Assembly: GCA_937951485.1 (NCBI GenBank)
Contig: CALEDJ010000045.1
Coordinates: 124,001-188,000 of the forward strand
DNA from: an uncultured bacterium
Lineage (GTDB): Bacteria > Hydrogenedentota > Hydrogenedentia > Hydrogenedentales > CAILVY01
Direction of reading: 5' to 3'
Length of the DNA: 64,000 nt
The position numbers were made by a program, and so were the translations under genes. The notes below the pieces were generated by a model. That model had not been told where the DNA came from. It worked only from the letters and a program-made list of their open reading frames with translations, and made no database searches. Shown here piece by piece: positions 1 through 8,174 of the stretch. Each line of letters opens with the position of its first letter. Positions within the stretch are counted from its first letter, which is position 1.

Positions 1-1711
1 CCGGGGGCGCCATGGCGAAATCGAGGCAATCAATCAGCCCGTCGCCGTTGAGGTCCAGCATCGCGAACTGCGCGGGCGTGATATACATCGCAACCTCGTT
101 GTAGGTGACTACGCCATCGCCGTTGACGTCAATGTAATTCAGCGGGTCTTCGCCGATCAGCGATGGCAGCACCGGCAGGAACGGCAGCACTTCTTCAAGG
201 GAGAGCAGGCCGTCGCGGTTCACGTCCGCCAATGCGAAAACCATGTCAATGTCTTCGGGATACACCAACCAGGCAGGCAGGACAGCCCTCAGTTCCGCCC
301 GGGAAATCATCCCGTCGCCGTTGAGATCAATCACCGGCCATACGAAGTACAGCCAGTCTTCCAAGTCGCGCGGCACGGGACAGACAACCGGCGGCTCCCC
401 TTCGCCCTCGCCTTCGCCTTCGCCCGGCAATGGCCCACATACGTCCGGCGGCGGGATGATGTCGTTGCAGTCAATCACGCCGTTGCCATTGCGGTCCGCC
501 AAGGAGAACTGCTCCGGCGTCAGGAGGTCTTTCACTTCGGCATAATCCAGCACGCCGTTCCGGTTCCAGTCCAGCGCCGCCGGCAGCGGGTACATGCCCA
601 ATGCCGCGAGAATATCCGGTAATATCGGCATCGTCTCTTCGTAGCAAAGCAGCCCGTCCCCATTGATGTCCATGACATCGAAGATCATTTGGAACGTCGG
701 CATGTAATCATATTCTTCCGGTACGAAACTGGTTGCCTCAGCGAAAGAGAGCATTCCATCGCCATCGGCGTCCATGAGCGGCCAGGCGATGGCCAGCAGC
801 ACACCGACATCATCCGGCAGCGGACAGGGCGCCGGCGGAATCTCGAAATCAAGACAGTCAATCACGCCGTCGCCATTGCGGTCCAATTGCGCAAACTGTT
901 CCGGTGTCACATACTCGGATACTTCGTTGTGGGTAATGACGCCGTCGCCGTTCAGGTCAACATAATCCAGCGGATCGCCGCCAAGAAGGCCGGCCAGCAG
1001 CGGCAGGAAGTTCTGGATTTCTTCCATGGTAATTTTCCCGTCGCCATTCACGTCCACCAGGGCGAAAGCCATCTCAAAATCGCTTTCATTCACCAAATCA
1101 TCCGGTAGAATCCTCCATAATTCTTCGCGAGAAATCCCCCCATCACCGTTCAGGTCAATCACGGGCCAGACGAAGCGCAACAGCACTACAGGATCAGTGG
1201 GCACGGGACAACCCGGAACCGGCGGTTCTCCTTCTCCTTCTCCTTCTCCCTCGCCTTCGCCCGGCGGCGGCACATCGCCGATATCGCCACAATCAATCAC
1301 GCCGTTACCGTTGCGGTCCAGCACATCGAACTGTTCCCGCGTGGCAAAATCGCTGACTTCGGAATACTGGATCAACCCGTCGCCGTTCATGTCCACCATA
1401 CCCAACAGCCCGCCGGGCGCCAGCATGGGGAGCAACGGCAAAAGCACGATAATTTCGTTCCGCGTAATCACCCCGTCTCTGTTCCTATCCACCAGATCGA
1501 AGTACTCCCGCTCCAGCGGATACACCGCGAGCAGTTCACTGTACGAAACGCCCCCGTCGCCATTGGCGTCCAGCAGCGGCCAGATCAGGTCCAACAGCAC
1601 CACTGGATCATCCGGCAGCGGACACGGCGCCCCGTGCCCCGTCCCAGACGCCGGAAACGCCATCGTCAACGCCGCCGCCAGCAGCACGCTCATCCATATC
1701 GCGTTACGCAT
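1..1711 (-). CDS. Secreted EF-hand/dockerin-like repeat protein with Gly-Glu linkers (C-terminus beyond window)
   Basis: The frame opens with ATG at 1711, preceded by AGGAG, and stays open to the left edge, so at least 570 residues are present and the C-terminus is missing. Residues 1-25 form a signal peptide (MRNAIWMSVLLAAALTMAFP). The rest holds about 16 calcium-loop-like motifs of the form DxNGDGxI or DRNGNGVID, grouped four to a module; modules open with CP-L/V-P and a WPL(I/M)D stretch. Two modules are joined by linkers of alternating Gly and Glu (around 400-425 and 1228-1262). Such motifs resemble dockerin type I or EF-hand loops and probably bind calcium outside the cell. No catalytic domain is visible in this part. 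The name is structural; the function is unknown. Confidence 0.85.
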   Translation of the reverse strand, partial: MRNAIWMSVLLAAALTMAFPASGTGHGAPCPLPDDPVVLLDLIWPLLDANGDGGVSYSELLAVYPLEREYFDLVDRNRDGVITRNEIIVLLPLLPMLAPGGLLGMVDMNGDGLIQYSEVSDFATREQFDVLDRNGNGVIDCGDIGDVPPPGEGEGEGEGEGEPPVPGCPVPTDPVVLLRFVWPVIDLNGDGGISREELWRILPDDLVNESDFEMAFALVDVNGDGKITMEEIQNFLPLLAGLLGGDPLDYVDLNGDGVITHNEVSEYVTPEQFAQLDRNGDGVIDCLDFEIPPAPCPLPDDVGVLLAIAWPLMDADGDGMLSFAEATSFVPEEYDYMPTFQMIFDVMDINGDGLLCYEETMPILPDILAALGMYPLPAALDWNRNGVLDYAEVKDLLTPEQFSLADRNGNGVIDCNDIIPPPDVCGPLPGEGEGEGEGEPPVVCPVPRDLEDWLYFVWPVIDLNGDGMISRAELRAVLPAWLVYPEDIDMVFALADVNRDGLLSLEEVLPFLPVLPSLIGEDPLNYIDVNGDGVVTYNEVAMYITPAQFAMLDLNGDGLIDCLDFAMAPP

Positions 1712-2371
1712 GGCCTTGGTTCTCCTCTTGGGTTGAATCGCAATAATCTCGAATATCCACTTCTCTCCTTTTACTACGATATCACGAGGCATCCTGTGTG
1801 TCAATACAAATTGGCGCAGCGCGCGGCATAAAGAAGTATTCGTCACAGGGGAACGGGTCTGTCCGTTCGTGTCAATTTTGGCGCACAGGCTTCAGCATGT
1901 CGGGTAAGAAAGGCGGCACATCCCCCTGCTCCCGTACAAAAGAACCGCCTCCGCGTCTGTTCTTCGGGGGGGGTATGATAGCGAGGCATTTGCGAAATGG
2001 ACTATTCTGGCGTTCAAGAAAACGAAATGTCTGGGATTTTGATGGAACTGAGGTCCGAAACGCCCATTTCGCAAACGCCTCATGGCAAACATGGAATATA
2101 ATGATATTCTGGATTTACTTATGATGGAACTTTCAATCTATAATATGAGACAAGGAGGACGTTTTTTAGAATTTTTCTGCGTTTAAGAAATTTCTTGTCA
2201 AACGAATTGAACTGCCGGCGGCCCAACCGTCTGGAAAAAAATTGTTTTCTTTATCCGTATGTGTGCCATATTGAAATTTGTTCGCAATGGACACCTGAGC
2301 CATACAGCGTGCGTAAAATGTTGTGTGCCATGATTTGCGTTCTTGGACCGTAAGCAAACAGGAAGAGCAGT
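1712..2371. other. Intergenic region, partly AT-rich, no supported gene
   Basis: This 660-base gap separates the divergent EF-hand gene and the response regulator. Short open frames on both strands have no family resemblance. It contains an 18-bp inverted repeat (listed separately). A TATAAT hexamer at 2139-2144 lies just before an AAGGAGG at 2151-2157, but no start codon follows at usable spacing. From about 2100 to 2370 the base composition is much more AT-rich than the neighbouring genes, which fits a promoter region for the regulator gene. Confidence 0.5.
1983..2081. repeat. 18-bp inverted repeat with one mismatch
   Basis: The arm at 1983-2000 (GAGGCATTTGCGAAATGG) matches the reverse complement of 2064-2081 with a single mismatch. 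The arms flank 63 bases. There is no T-run, so it is not a typical terminator; it looks like a REP- or MITE-like intergenic element or a long-range hairpin. Confidence 0.6.
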
Positions 2372-3034
2372 ATGTCCATCAAGATTCTTCTGGCAGATGA
2401 TCATCGGTTGATGCGGGAAGGACTGCATGATCTCCTGATGCGCGAACCGGATTTCACAGTGGTCGGCGAAGCCGCAACCGGTAAAGAAACGGTGCACCTG
2501 GTCAGGAAACTGCAACCCGATGTGGTGCTCATGGACATTACGATGCCGGACCTGGGCGGCATAGAGGCCACCCGGCGCATTCTGTGCGCCCCATCGCCGC
2601 CTAAGATAATCGCGCTGTCCATGCACATGGAAAAAGAGTTTATCACGGACATGCTGCGGGCGGGCGCATCGGGATATGTGCTGAAGGACTGCGCGTTCTC
2701 GGAATTGGCGCTGGCCATCCGCACTGCGGCGCAGGGCAAGACCTATCTCAGCCCCGACATTGCGGACCTGGTTGTGGAGGAAGCGGTGCAAAATGCGGAT
2801 TCCTCAACCTCATCGGAGGACCTGGCATTTGCAGTGCTTACCCCCCGTGAACGCGAAGTCCTGCAATTAATCGCGGAAGGCCGCACTACCAGGGAAATCG
2901 CCGCCGCGCTTGGGGTCAGCGTGAAGACCATCGAAACGCACCGCCAGCATATCATGGAAAAACTCGACCTGCGCAGCGTTGCCGCGCTCACCAAATACGC
3001 CGTCCGAGTGGGCCTCACCTCGCTCGATAAGTGA
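2372..3034 (+). CDS. NarL/FixJ-family response regulator
   Basis: A 220-residue two-domain transcription regulator. The receiver domain (about 1-125) has the acidic pair D9/D10, phospho-acceptor D55 in VVLMDITMPD and the conserved Lys in GYVLKD near 105. The C-terminal LuxR-type helix-turn-helix begins LTPREREVLQLIAEG (about 157-171) and continues GVSVKTIETHRQHIMEKL. GAGCAG lies upstream of the ATG. It comes first in a plus-strand run of receiver-domain genes and is the only one there with a DNA-binding output, so it is a candidate partner of the downstream kinases. The gap of about 470 bases to the next gene suggests its own transcription unit. Confidence 0.92.
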   Translation: MSIKILLADDHRLMREGLHDLLMREPDFTVVGEAATGKETVHLVRKLQPDVVLMDITMPDLGGIEATRRILCAPSPPKIIALSMHMEKEFITDMLRAGASGYVLKDCAFSELALAIRTAAQGKTYLSPDIADLVVEEAVQNADSSTSSEDLAFAVLTPREREVLQLIAEGRTTREIAAALGVSVKTIETHRQHIMEKLDLRSVAALTKYAVRVGLTSLDK

Positions 3035-3502
3035 TTCGCAGCGATTTTAGCGCAATGGCATGGATTGCCGGGGCGCACTATAGGACCTTTTAGATCCCCC
3101 GGCGCTGCGCGCCACTGTGCTTGAATCTAACCAGTTTGTCAGGTTTTGCGCAATTCCTGAATCAGGAATTCCCCTATACCCTCTTCTGTTGGCCTATGAT
3201 ATGCTTTAATAGAGTCAGATATTTGCGGGATTATCGGCGGAAACCGGAAGATTGAGGAAAAGCACGCAAAAAGCATTTTGAAGGTGTTTTCTATATAGGG
3301 CTGGATATGACGGGGATGGTTATGTGGGTAGCCGCTCATATCCGCGGCAGGCGCCTTGTGGAAGGGAGAAGTATAAATAAGATATCAGAAGATACGCCAC
3401 TGCAATGATACTTAAGGGATTATGTAAGCCCGTCACGCTTTGCCAAGGAGGTGATTCCCTGCGTTCCCCAATTTATTTAATTTAATGGAAGGAATGATGA
3501 TC
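3035..3502. other. Intergenic region with palindrome and orphan Shine-Dalgarno
   Basis: No gene is supported here. Contents are: CCCCGGCGCTGCGCGCC near 3098, which recurs in variant form at 44.8 kb; a perfect odd-length palindrome at 3152-3170; AT-rich sequence from 3200; and AAGGAGGTGAT at 3446-3456, an almost full anti-16S complement with no ATG, GTG or TTG at normal spacing. The region probably carries the promoter of the hybrid kinase. Confidence 0.45.
3152..3170. promoter_or_regulatory. Perfect 19-nt palindrome, possible operator
   Basis: The sequence AATTCCTGA-A-TCAGGAATT reads identically on both strands around a single central base. It lies about 120 bases after the response regulator stop and 330 bases before the hybrid kinase. 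A dimeric regulator could bind it; no known consensus is matched with certainty. Confidence 0.4.
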
Positions 3503-6445
3503 ATGCTCGGAGGCGCACGACAAATTCCTGTGGGGTGGGTGGCGACCTGTCTTTTCGCTGTGATCGCTGTGGTTGCAGGCGGGGCGGGATACTGGTTTTA
3601 TCAACAGGAAACCGAGACCATCAAGCGGCAGAAGTGCGCGGAGTTGCAGGCGATTGGGGACTTGAAATCCGATCAAATCGTGGCATGGCGGCAGGAGCGG
3701 CTTTGGGACGTCACTCTGCATTCAAAGGACGTTTTCATGCGGAACGCGATCGCCGAGTGGCGGCGGAATGCCGACAGCGACGCAATAAAATCCTACATCG
3801 TTCAGCGACTGGAGATGGTATGCGGGCACTATAATTACCAGAATGCATTGCTTGCCGACCCGGAGCGCGGGCTTCTTTTTTCCCTGGACCCGCGCGTGAC
3901 ACACCTGGAACCCGAAACGAAAGCGCTTGTGTTGCAGGTGCTTGCGTCAGGTGCAGCGGCATTTGGCGATATGTTCAGATGTCCTCATTGCAATCAAGTG
4001 CATCTGGATGTTGCGGCGCCGATTCTGGACGATGCCGAACGCCCTGTTGCGGCGCTCGTGTTGCGCAGCGATCCCGAGGCATATCTCTATCCCCTCATTC
4101 AGTCATGGCCTCTTCCCAGTCGAAGCGCCGAAACCTTGCTCACACGTCGGGATGGAGACGACGTGCTGTTTCTGAATGATCTCCGCCACCGCCCTGATTG
4201 CGCCCTTGCCCTGCGCATTCCGCTGTCGAGGAAGGAGGTGGCGGCGGTGCAGGCGGCCCTCGGCAGGATTGGGACCTTTGAGGGACGGGATTATCGGGGC
4301 GTCGCGGTGTTGGCGGATATCCGTCCGGTGCCCGATTCGCCGTGGTTTCTGGTCGCCAAAGTGGACGCCGCCGAAATTTTTGCCGAAGCCCGTTACCGGG
4401 GCTTGATGATCCTGCTTGTGGTCATGCTCGGCATCGCTTTGACCGCAGGCGCAATGGCCTTGTTGTTCAACAACCGGGAACGGCGCCTGTACCAGCGGCT
4501 CTATGCCGGCGAACGTGAGCGGCGTAATCGCCTGGAGGAAATCCGCGCCATTCTCTACGGCATCGGCGATGGCGTCATTGCCACGGACGCCGCCGGGTGC
4601 ATCACCCGGATGAACCCCGCCGCCGAAAGCATCACAGGGTGGAACGAATCAGAAGCGTTGGGACGCCCCCTTGACGAGGTCTTCCGCATCATCAACGAAG
4701 ACACCCGCGCCGAGGTCGAGAATCCGGTGGCGCGCGTGCTGCGCGAGGGCCAGATTGTCGCTCTGGCGAATCACACGATGCTTATCTCCAAGGACGGGAC
4801 AGAACGCCCCATCGCGGACAGCGGCGCGCCTGTTTATGACGAGACGGGCGCGATCATCGGCGTCGCCTTGGTCTTCCGAGATCAGAGCGCGGAGCGCGCG
4901 ACGGAAGCGGAGCGCAGACGACTTTCCATGGCGGTGGAACATGCCGCCGAGGCGATTGTCGTGACAGACCAGACAGGCGAAATTCAGTACGTCAACCCCG
5001 CCTTTGAGCGGATTACGGGCTACTCACGGGCGGAGGCCATCGGTCAGACCCCCCGGATACTCAAAAGCGGCAAACACGATGCCGGCTTCTACAAGCGGAT
5101 GTGGGATGCCTTGACACGCGGGGAGGTGTGGACCGGGCGTTTTACAAACAGGCGAAAGGATGGGAATCTCTATGAAGAAGAAAAGACCATTTCGCCTGTT
5201 GTGGATGAAGAGGGGAAGATTGTCAATTATGTCGCGATTGGGCGGGATGTATCCGACCGGGTGTCGTTGGAGCGGCGTCTTCGGCAGGCGCAGAAAATGG
5301 AGGCGATCGGCGCGCTTGCGGGCGGCATCGCGCACGATTTCAACAATGTGCTGGCGGCCATCATCGGCTACGGGCAGATGGCGGATTCCGCCCTCCCTGC
5401 CGACAGTCCTTTGCACCGCGACCTGGGCCAGGTGCTCACCGCGGCGGAGCGGGCGCGGCAACTGGTGCACCAAATCCTGACTTTAGGCCGCCAGGAAGAG
5501 CAGGATCGTCAGCCGGTGGAGTTGGGGCTGGTGGTCCAGGAGGCGATCAAACTGCTCCGCCCATCGCTGCCGAGCACCATTGAAATTCAAACCCACATCA
5601 ATCAAGATGCGGGGTTGGTGTTTGCGGACCCCACCCAGATGCACCAGGTCATCATGAATCTCTGCACCAACGCCTATCATGCGATGCAGACGTCCGGCGG
5701 CGTGTTGAAGGTATCCGTGGATGCGTTCGAGGCCGATGCCCAGTTTGTGCAGTCCCGTCCCGGCCTGCACGAAGGGCCGTATGTGCTCCTTTCGGTCAGC
5801 GATACCGGCTGCGGCATGGACGCGGAAACACTGGAGCGGATTTTCGATCCCTTTTTCACTACCAAACCGAAAGGCGAAGGCACGGGGCTGGGTCTGGCCA
5901 CGGTACACGGCATTGTATCTGCGCACGGCGGCGTGGTCTACGCCTATAGCCAGCCGGGCAAGGGCAGCACGTTCCACGTCTATCTGCCGCGCAGCGACCT
6001 CGTCATGGCCGGAGAACCGCTCCCGATGGAACCCGTTCGCGGCGGCCATGAGCGCATCCTCGTGGTGGACGACGAGCCTCCCCTCGCCCAACTGATGGAG
6101 GCAATGCTGAAACGCTACGGCTATGACGTCATTACAATGGCCAGCGCCACGGAGGCACTTGCCGCCTTTCAGAAATCCCCCTATCTTTTTGATTTGCTTA
6201 TTTCTGATTTCACCATGCCCAAATTGACCGGCGATCAGTTGGCGGCGGAAGTGAGGCGCGTGCGCCCGGAACTGCCCGTCATCGTGATGACGGGATTCGC
6301 CGATGACGCGCTGAGGGAGCGCCTTATCCAATCGGGCATCACCGTGCTCCTCACAAAGCCCATATCCGCTGAGAAGATAGCCAAGGCCGTGCGGGAAGCG
6401 CTTGACAAACGACCGGACACGGTCACCCATAATAGGAGGATTTGA
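3503..6445 (+). CDS. Membrane hybrid sensor histidine kinase (sensor-PAS-PAS-HisKA-HATPase-REC)
   Basis: About 980 residues from the ATG at 3503, chosen because GGAAGGA sits 10 bases upstream; in-frame ATGs at 3485, 3494 and 3497 are alternatives. Two membrane helices (about 11-32 and 301-322) bracket a periplasmic sensor region with a CPHCNQVH motif near 160. Two PAS domains follow (about 344-465 and 472-590), then HisKA with H611 in GGIAHDFNNVLA, an ATPase domain (N box MHQVIMNLCTNA, GTGLGLATVHG), and a C-terminal receiver with acids near 856/857 and phospho-acceptor near 902 (LLISDFTMP). There is no Hpt domain, so the attached receiver may self-regulate. The next gene starts immediately after the stop. 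The ligand is unknown. Confidence 0.93.
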   Translation: MLGGARQIPVGWVATCLFAVIAVVAGGAGYWFYQQETETIKRQKCAELQAIGDLKSDQIVAWRQERLWDVTLHSKDVFMRNAIAEWRRNADSDAIKSYIVQRLEMVCGHYNYQNALLADPERGLLFSLDPRVTHLEPETKALVLQVLASGAAAFGDMFRCPHCNQVHLDVAAPILDDAERPVAALVLRSDPEAYLYPLIQSWPLPSRSAETLLTRRDGDDVLFLNDLRHRPDCALALRIPLSRKEVAAVQAALGRIGTFEGRDYRGVAVLADIRPVPDSPWFLVAKVDAAEIFAEARYRGLMILLVVMLGIALTAGAMALLFNNRERRLYQRLYAGERERRNRLEEIRAILYGIGDGVIATDAAGCITRMNPAAESITGWNESEALGRPLDEVFRIINEDTRAEVENPVARVLREGQIVALANHTMLISKDGTERPIADSGAPVYDETGAIIGVALVFRDQSAERATEAERRRLSMAVEHAAEAIVVTDQTGEIQYVNPAFERITGYSRAEAIGQTPRILKSGKHDAGFYKRMWDALTRGEVWTGRFTNRRKDGNLYEEEKTISPVVDEEGKIVNYVAIGRDVSDRVSLERRLRQAQKMEAIGALAGGIAHDFNNVLAAIIGYGQMADSALPADSPLHRDLGQVLTAAERARQLVHQILTLGRQEEQDRQPVELGLVVQEAIKLLRPSLPSTIEIQTHINQDAGLVFADPTQMHQVIMNLCTNAYHAMQTSGGVLKVSVDAFEADAQFVQSRPGLHEGPYVLLSVSDTGCGMDAETLERIFDPFFTTKPKGEGTGLGLATVHGIVSAHGGVVYAYSQPGKGSTFHVYLPRSDLVMAGEPLPMEPVRGGHERILVVDDEPPLAQLMEAMLKRYGYDVITMASATEALAAFQKSPYLFDLLISDFTMPKLTGDQLAAEVRRVRPELPVIVMTGFADDALRERLIQSGITVLLTKPISAEKIAKAVREALDKRPDTVTHNRRI

Positions 6446-6446
6446 T

Positions 6447-7241
6447 GTGGCCAGGGAAGGAACGGTGCTGGTCGTTGATGACGAGGCAATGGTGCTGGAA
6501 CTGCTGCACCGCCAACTGACGCAACTGGGGTATGCGTGCCGCCTGGCCGACGGCGGACGCGCCGCCCTGGAGATGCTTCGGGGGGATGAAGTGGATGTGG
6601 CCCTGATTGACCTGATGATGCCGGATATGGACGGGTTTGCAGTGCTTGAAGCAATGCAGACGGACGCCTTGGACACGGTCGCCGTCGTGCTGACCTCCTA
6701 CGGCAACGTGGGGAACGCCGTGAAAGCAATGAAAAGCGGGGCCTTTGATTTTGTCGAAAAACCCGTGGATATGGCGATTCTCGAAAGCGTGGTTGATCGC
6801 GCGCTGCGGCATCGCCAACTCCTCATCGAGACCAAGCGCATGGAAGAGGCGCTGCAATCCGCGTATCGGGATTTGGAGCGAAAGGTCGAAGATCGCACGC
6901 GCGAACTTACCGCGCTCAATAAAGCGCTCCGAAAAGAGAACCAGGAGCGCGCAGCCACGGAAGAAAAACTTGACAAAGCGCACCGCGAGGTCGAGCATCT
7001 GCTCGCGTCCATGTCGTCGTTCCTGATTGGGGTGGGCAGGGACTTGCGCATCAATCGCTGGAACGCCGCAGCGGCGATTGCTTTCAACCTTCCGGCGGAA
7101 CACGTCATCGGCAAACGCTGCGAAGAAGCGGGGTTCCCCTGGGATTGGAATTTCATCGTCAAGCATGTGCCTGGGTGGCCGGAAGTGGATAAATCGGTCC
7201 GGCTGCCTGAACTTCAGTATCGCCGAACGGACGGCACATAA
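6447..7241 (+). CDS. REC-coiled coil-PAS N-terminal part of an interrupted histidine kinase
   Basis: The GTG start at 6447 has AGGAGG seven bases upstream and lies directly after the hybrid kinase stop (6443-6445). Residues 1-125 are a receiver (DDE at 11-13, phospho-acceptor D55 in ALIDLMMP). A charged coiled coil follows (about 130-200), then the first half of a PAS domain (FLIGVGRDLRINRWN). The frame ends at TAA 7239-7241 in the middle of the PAS domain. The same frame continues at once with GYLGFSLNPVRDEQGALNG, the expected second half of PAS, then the kinase core. I therefore read 6447-8174 as one gene split by a single nonsense codon: mutation, sequencing error, or less likely readthrough. 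Confidence 0.85.
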   Translation: MAREGTVLVVDDEAMVLELLHRQLTQLGYACRLADGGRAALEMLRGDEVDVALIDLMMPDMDGFAVLEAMQTDALDTVAVVLTSYGNVGNAVKAMKSGAFDFVEKPVDMAILESVVDRALRHRQLLIETKRMEEALQSAYRDLERKVEDRTRELTALNKALRKENQERAATEEKLDKAHREVEHLLASMSSFLIGVGRDLRINRWNAAAAIAFNLPAEHVIGKRCEEAGFPWDWNFIVKHVPGWPEVDKSVRLPELQYRRTDGT

Positions 7242-7289
7242 GGCTATCTCGGATTCTCACTCAATCCCGTCAGGGATGAACAGGGCGCG

Positions 7290-8174
7290 TTGAATGGATT
7301 CTTCCTGCTGGGCACGGACATCACCGAGCGGCGCAATCTAGAGGTGCAACTGATCCAGGCGCAGAAACTGGAGTCCATCGGGCAATTGGCGGCGGGAATC
7401 GCCCAAGAAATCAACACGCCGACACAGTATGTCGGAGACAATCTGGAGTTTCTGCGCGATGCCTTCGGCAATTACCAGCAGTTGATGGGGAGATATTCGG
7501 AATTATTGGAAGCGGCGAAAACGGGCGCGGTCCATCCGCAACTTGCAGCGGAGACCGAAGCGCTTGCCGGGGAACTGGACCTGGCCTACCTGACCGAGCA
7601 AATCCCGCGGGCGATTGCGCAATCCCTGGAAGGGGTCTCCCGTGTGGCGAAGATCGTGCAGGCCATGAAGGAGTTTTCACATCCCGAAATCGGCGAAAAA
7701 ACCCCCATTGACATCAACCGGGCCATCGAAAGCACCATCACGGTCGCGCGCAACGAGTGGAAATACGTGGCGGAAATGATCACCGATTTCGACGCCGGGC
7801 TGCCCCTGGTTCCCTGCCTGGCCGGCGAGTTCAACCAGGTGATCCTGAATATCATTGTCAATGCGGCGCACGCCATTGCGGACGTCGTGCGCGAAAGTCA
7901 GACGAAAGGCGCGATCACGATCACCACCCGCCGCGAGGGCGATTGGGTGGAAATCCGCATCCGGGATACGGGGACCGGTATTCCGGAACATGTGCGCAAC
8001 CGTGTCTTTGATCCGTTCTTCACCACCAAGGAGGTCGGCAAGGGCACCGGCCAGGGGCTGGCCATCGCGCGCAATGTAATCGTCGAAAAACACGGGGGAA
8101 CACTTACCTTTGAGACAGAGCCGGGCAAAGGAACAACCTTCGTTATTCGCCTCCCAATGCAGGAGACGGCGTAA
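7290..8174 (+). CDS. Kinase core half of the interrupted gene (PAS end, HisKA-like, HATPase_c)
   Basis: The frame is open from 7242, right after the TAA; TTG at 7290 is the first possible independent start, with no convincing Shine-Dalgarno. It encodes the end of PAS (LLGTDITERR), a HisKA-like helix (KLESIGQLAAGIAQEINTP) and a complete ATPase domain (N box QVILNIIVNAAHA, DTGTGIP, FFTTK, KGTGQGLAIARN). The usual phospho-accepting His of AAGIAHEIN is Gln here (CAA at 7404-7406), so classical autophosphorylation is doubtful even if the stop were repaired. The TAA stop overlaps the ATG of the next gene. It could be an active ATP-binding fragment or a remnant. Confidence 0.8.
   Translation: MNGFFLLGTDITERRNLEVQLIQAQKLESIGQLAAGIAQEINTPTQYVGDNLEFLRDAFGNYQQLMGRYSELLEAAKTGAVHPQLAAETEALAGELDLAYLTEQIPRAIAQSLEGVSRVAKIVQAMKEFSHPEIGEKTPIDINRAIESTITVARNEWKYVAEMITDFDAGLPLVPCLAGEFNQVILNIIVNAAHAIADVVRESQTKGAITITTRREGDWVEIRIRDTGTGIPEHVRNRVFDPFFTTKEVGKGTGQGLAIARNVIVEKHGGTLTFETEPGKGTTFVIRLPMQETA

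Noticed and set aside
243-1736. Plus-strand open frames with Ser-Pro repeats
   Set aside because: They read the antisense of the Gly-Glu linkers and EF-hand motifs of the minus-strand secreted protein.
1892-2092. Minus-strand 66-residue frame
   Set aside because: It spans an inverted repeat, has no ribosome binding site and no family resemblance.
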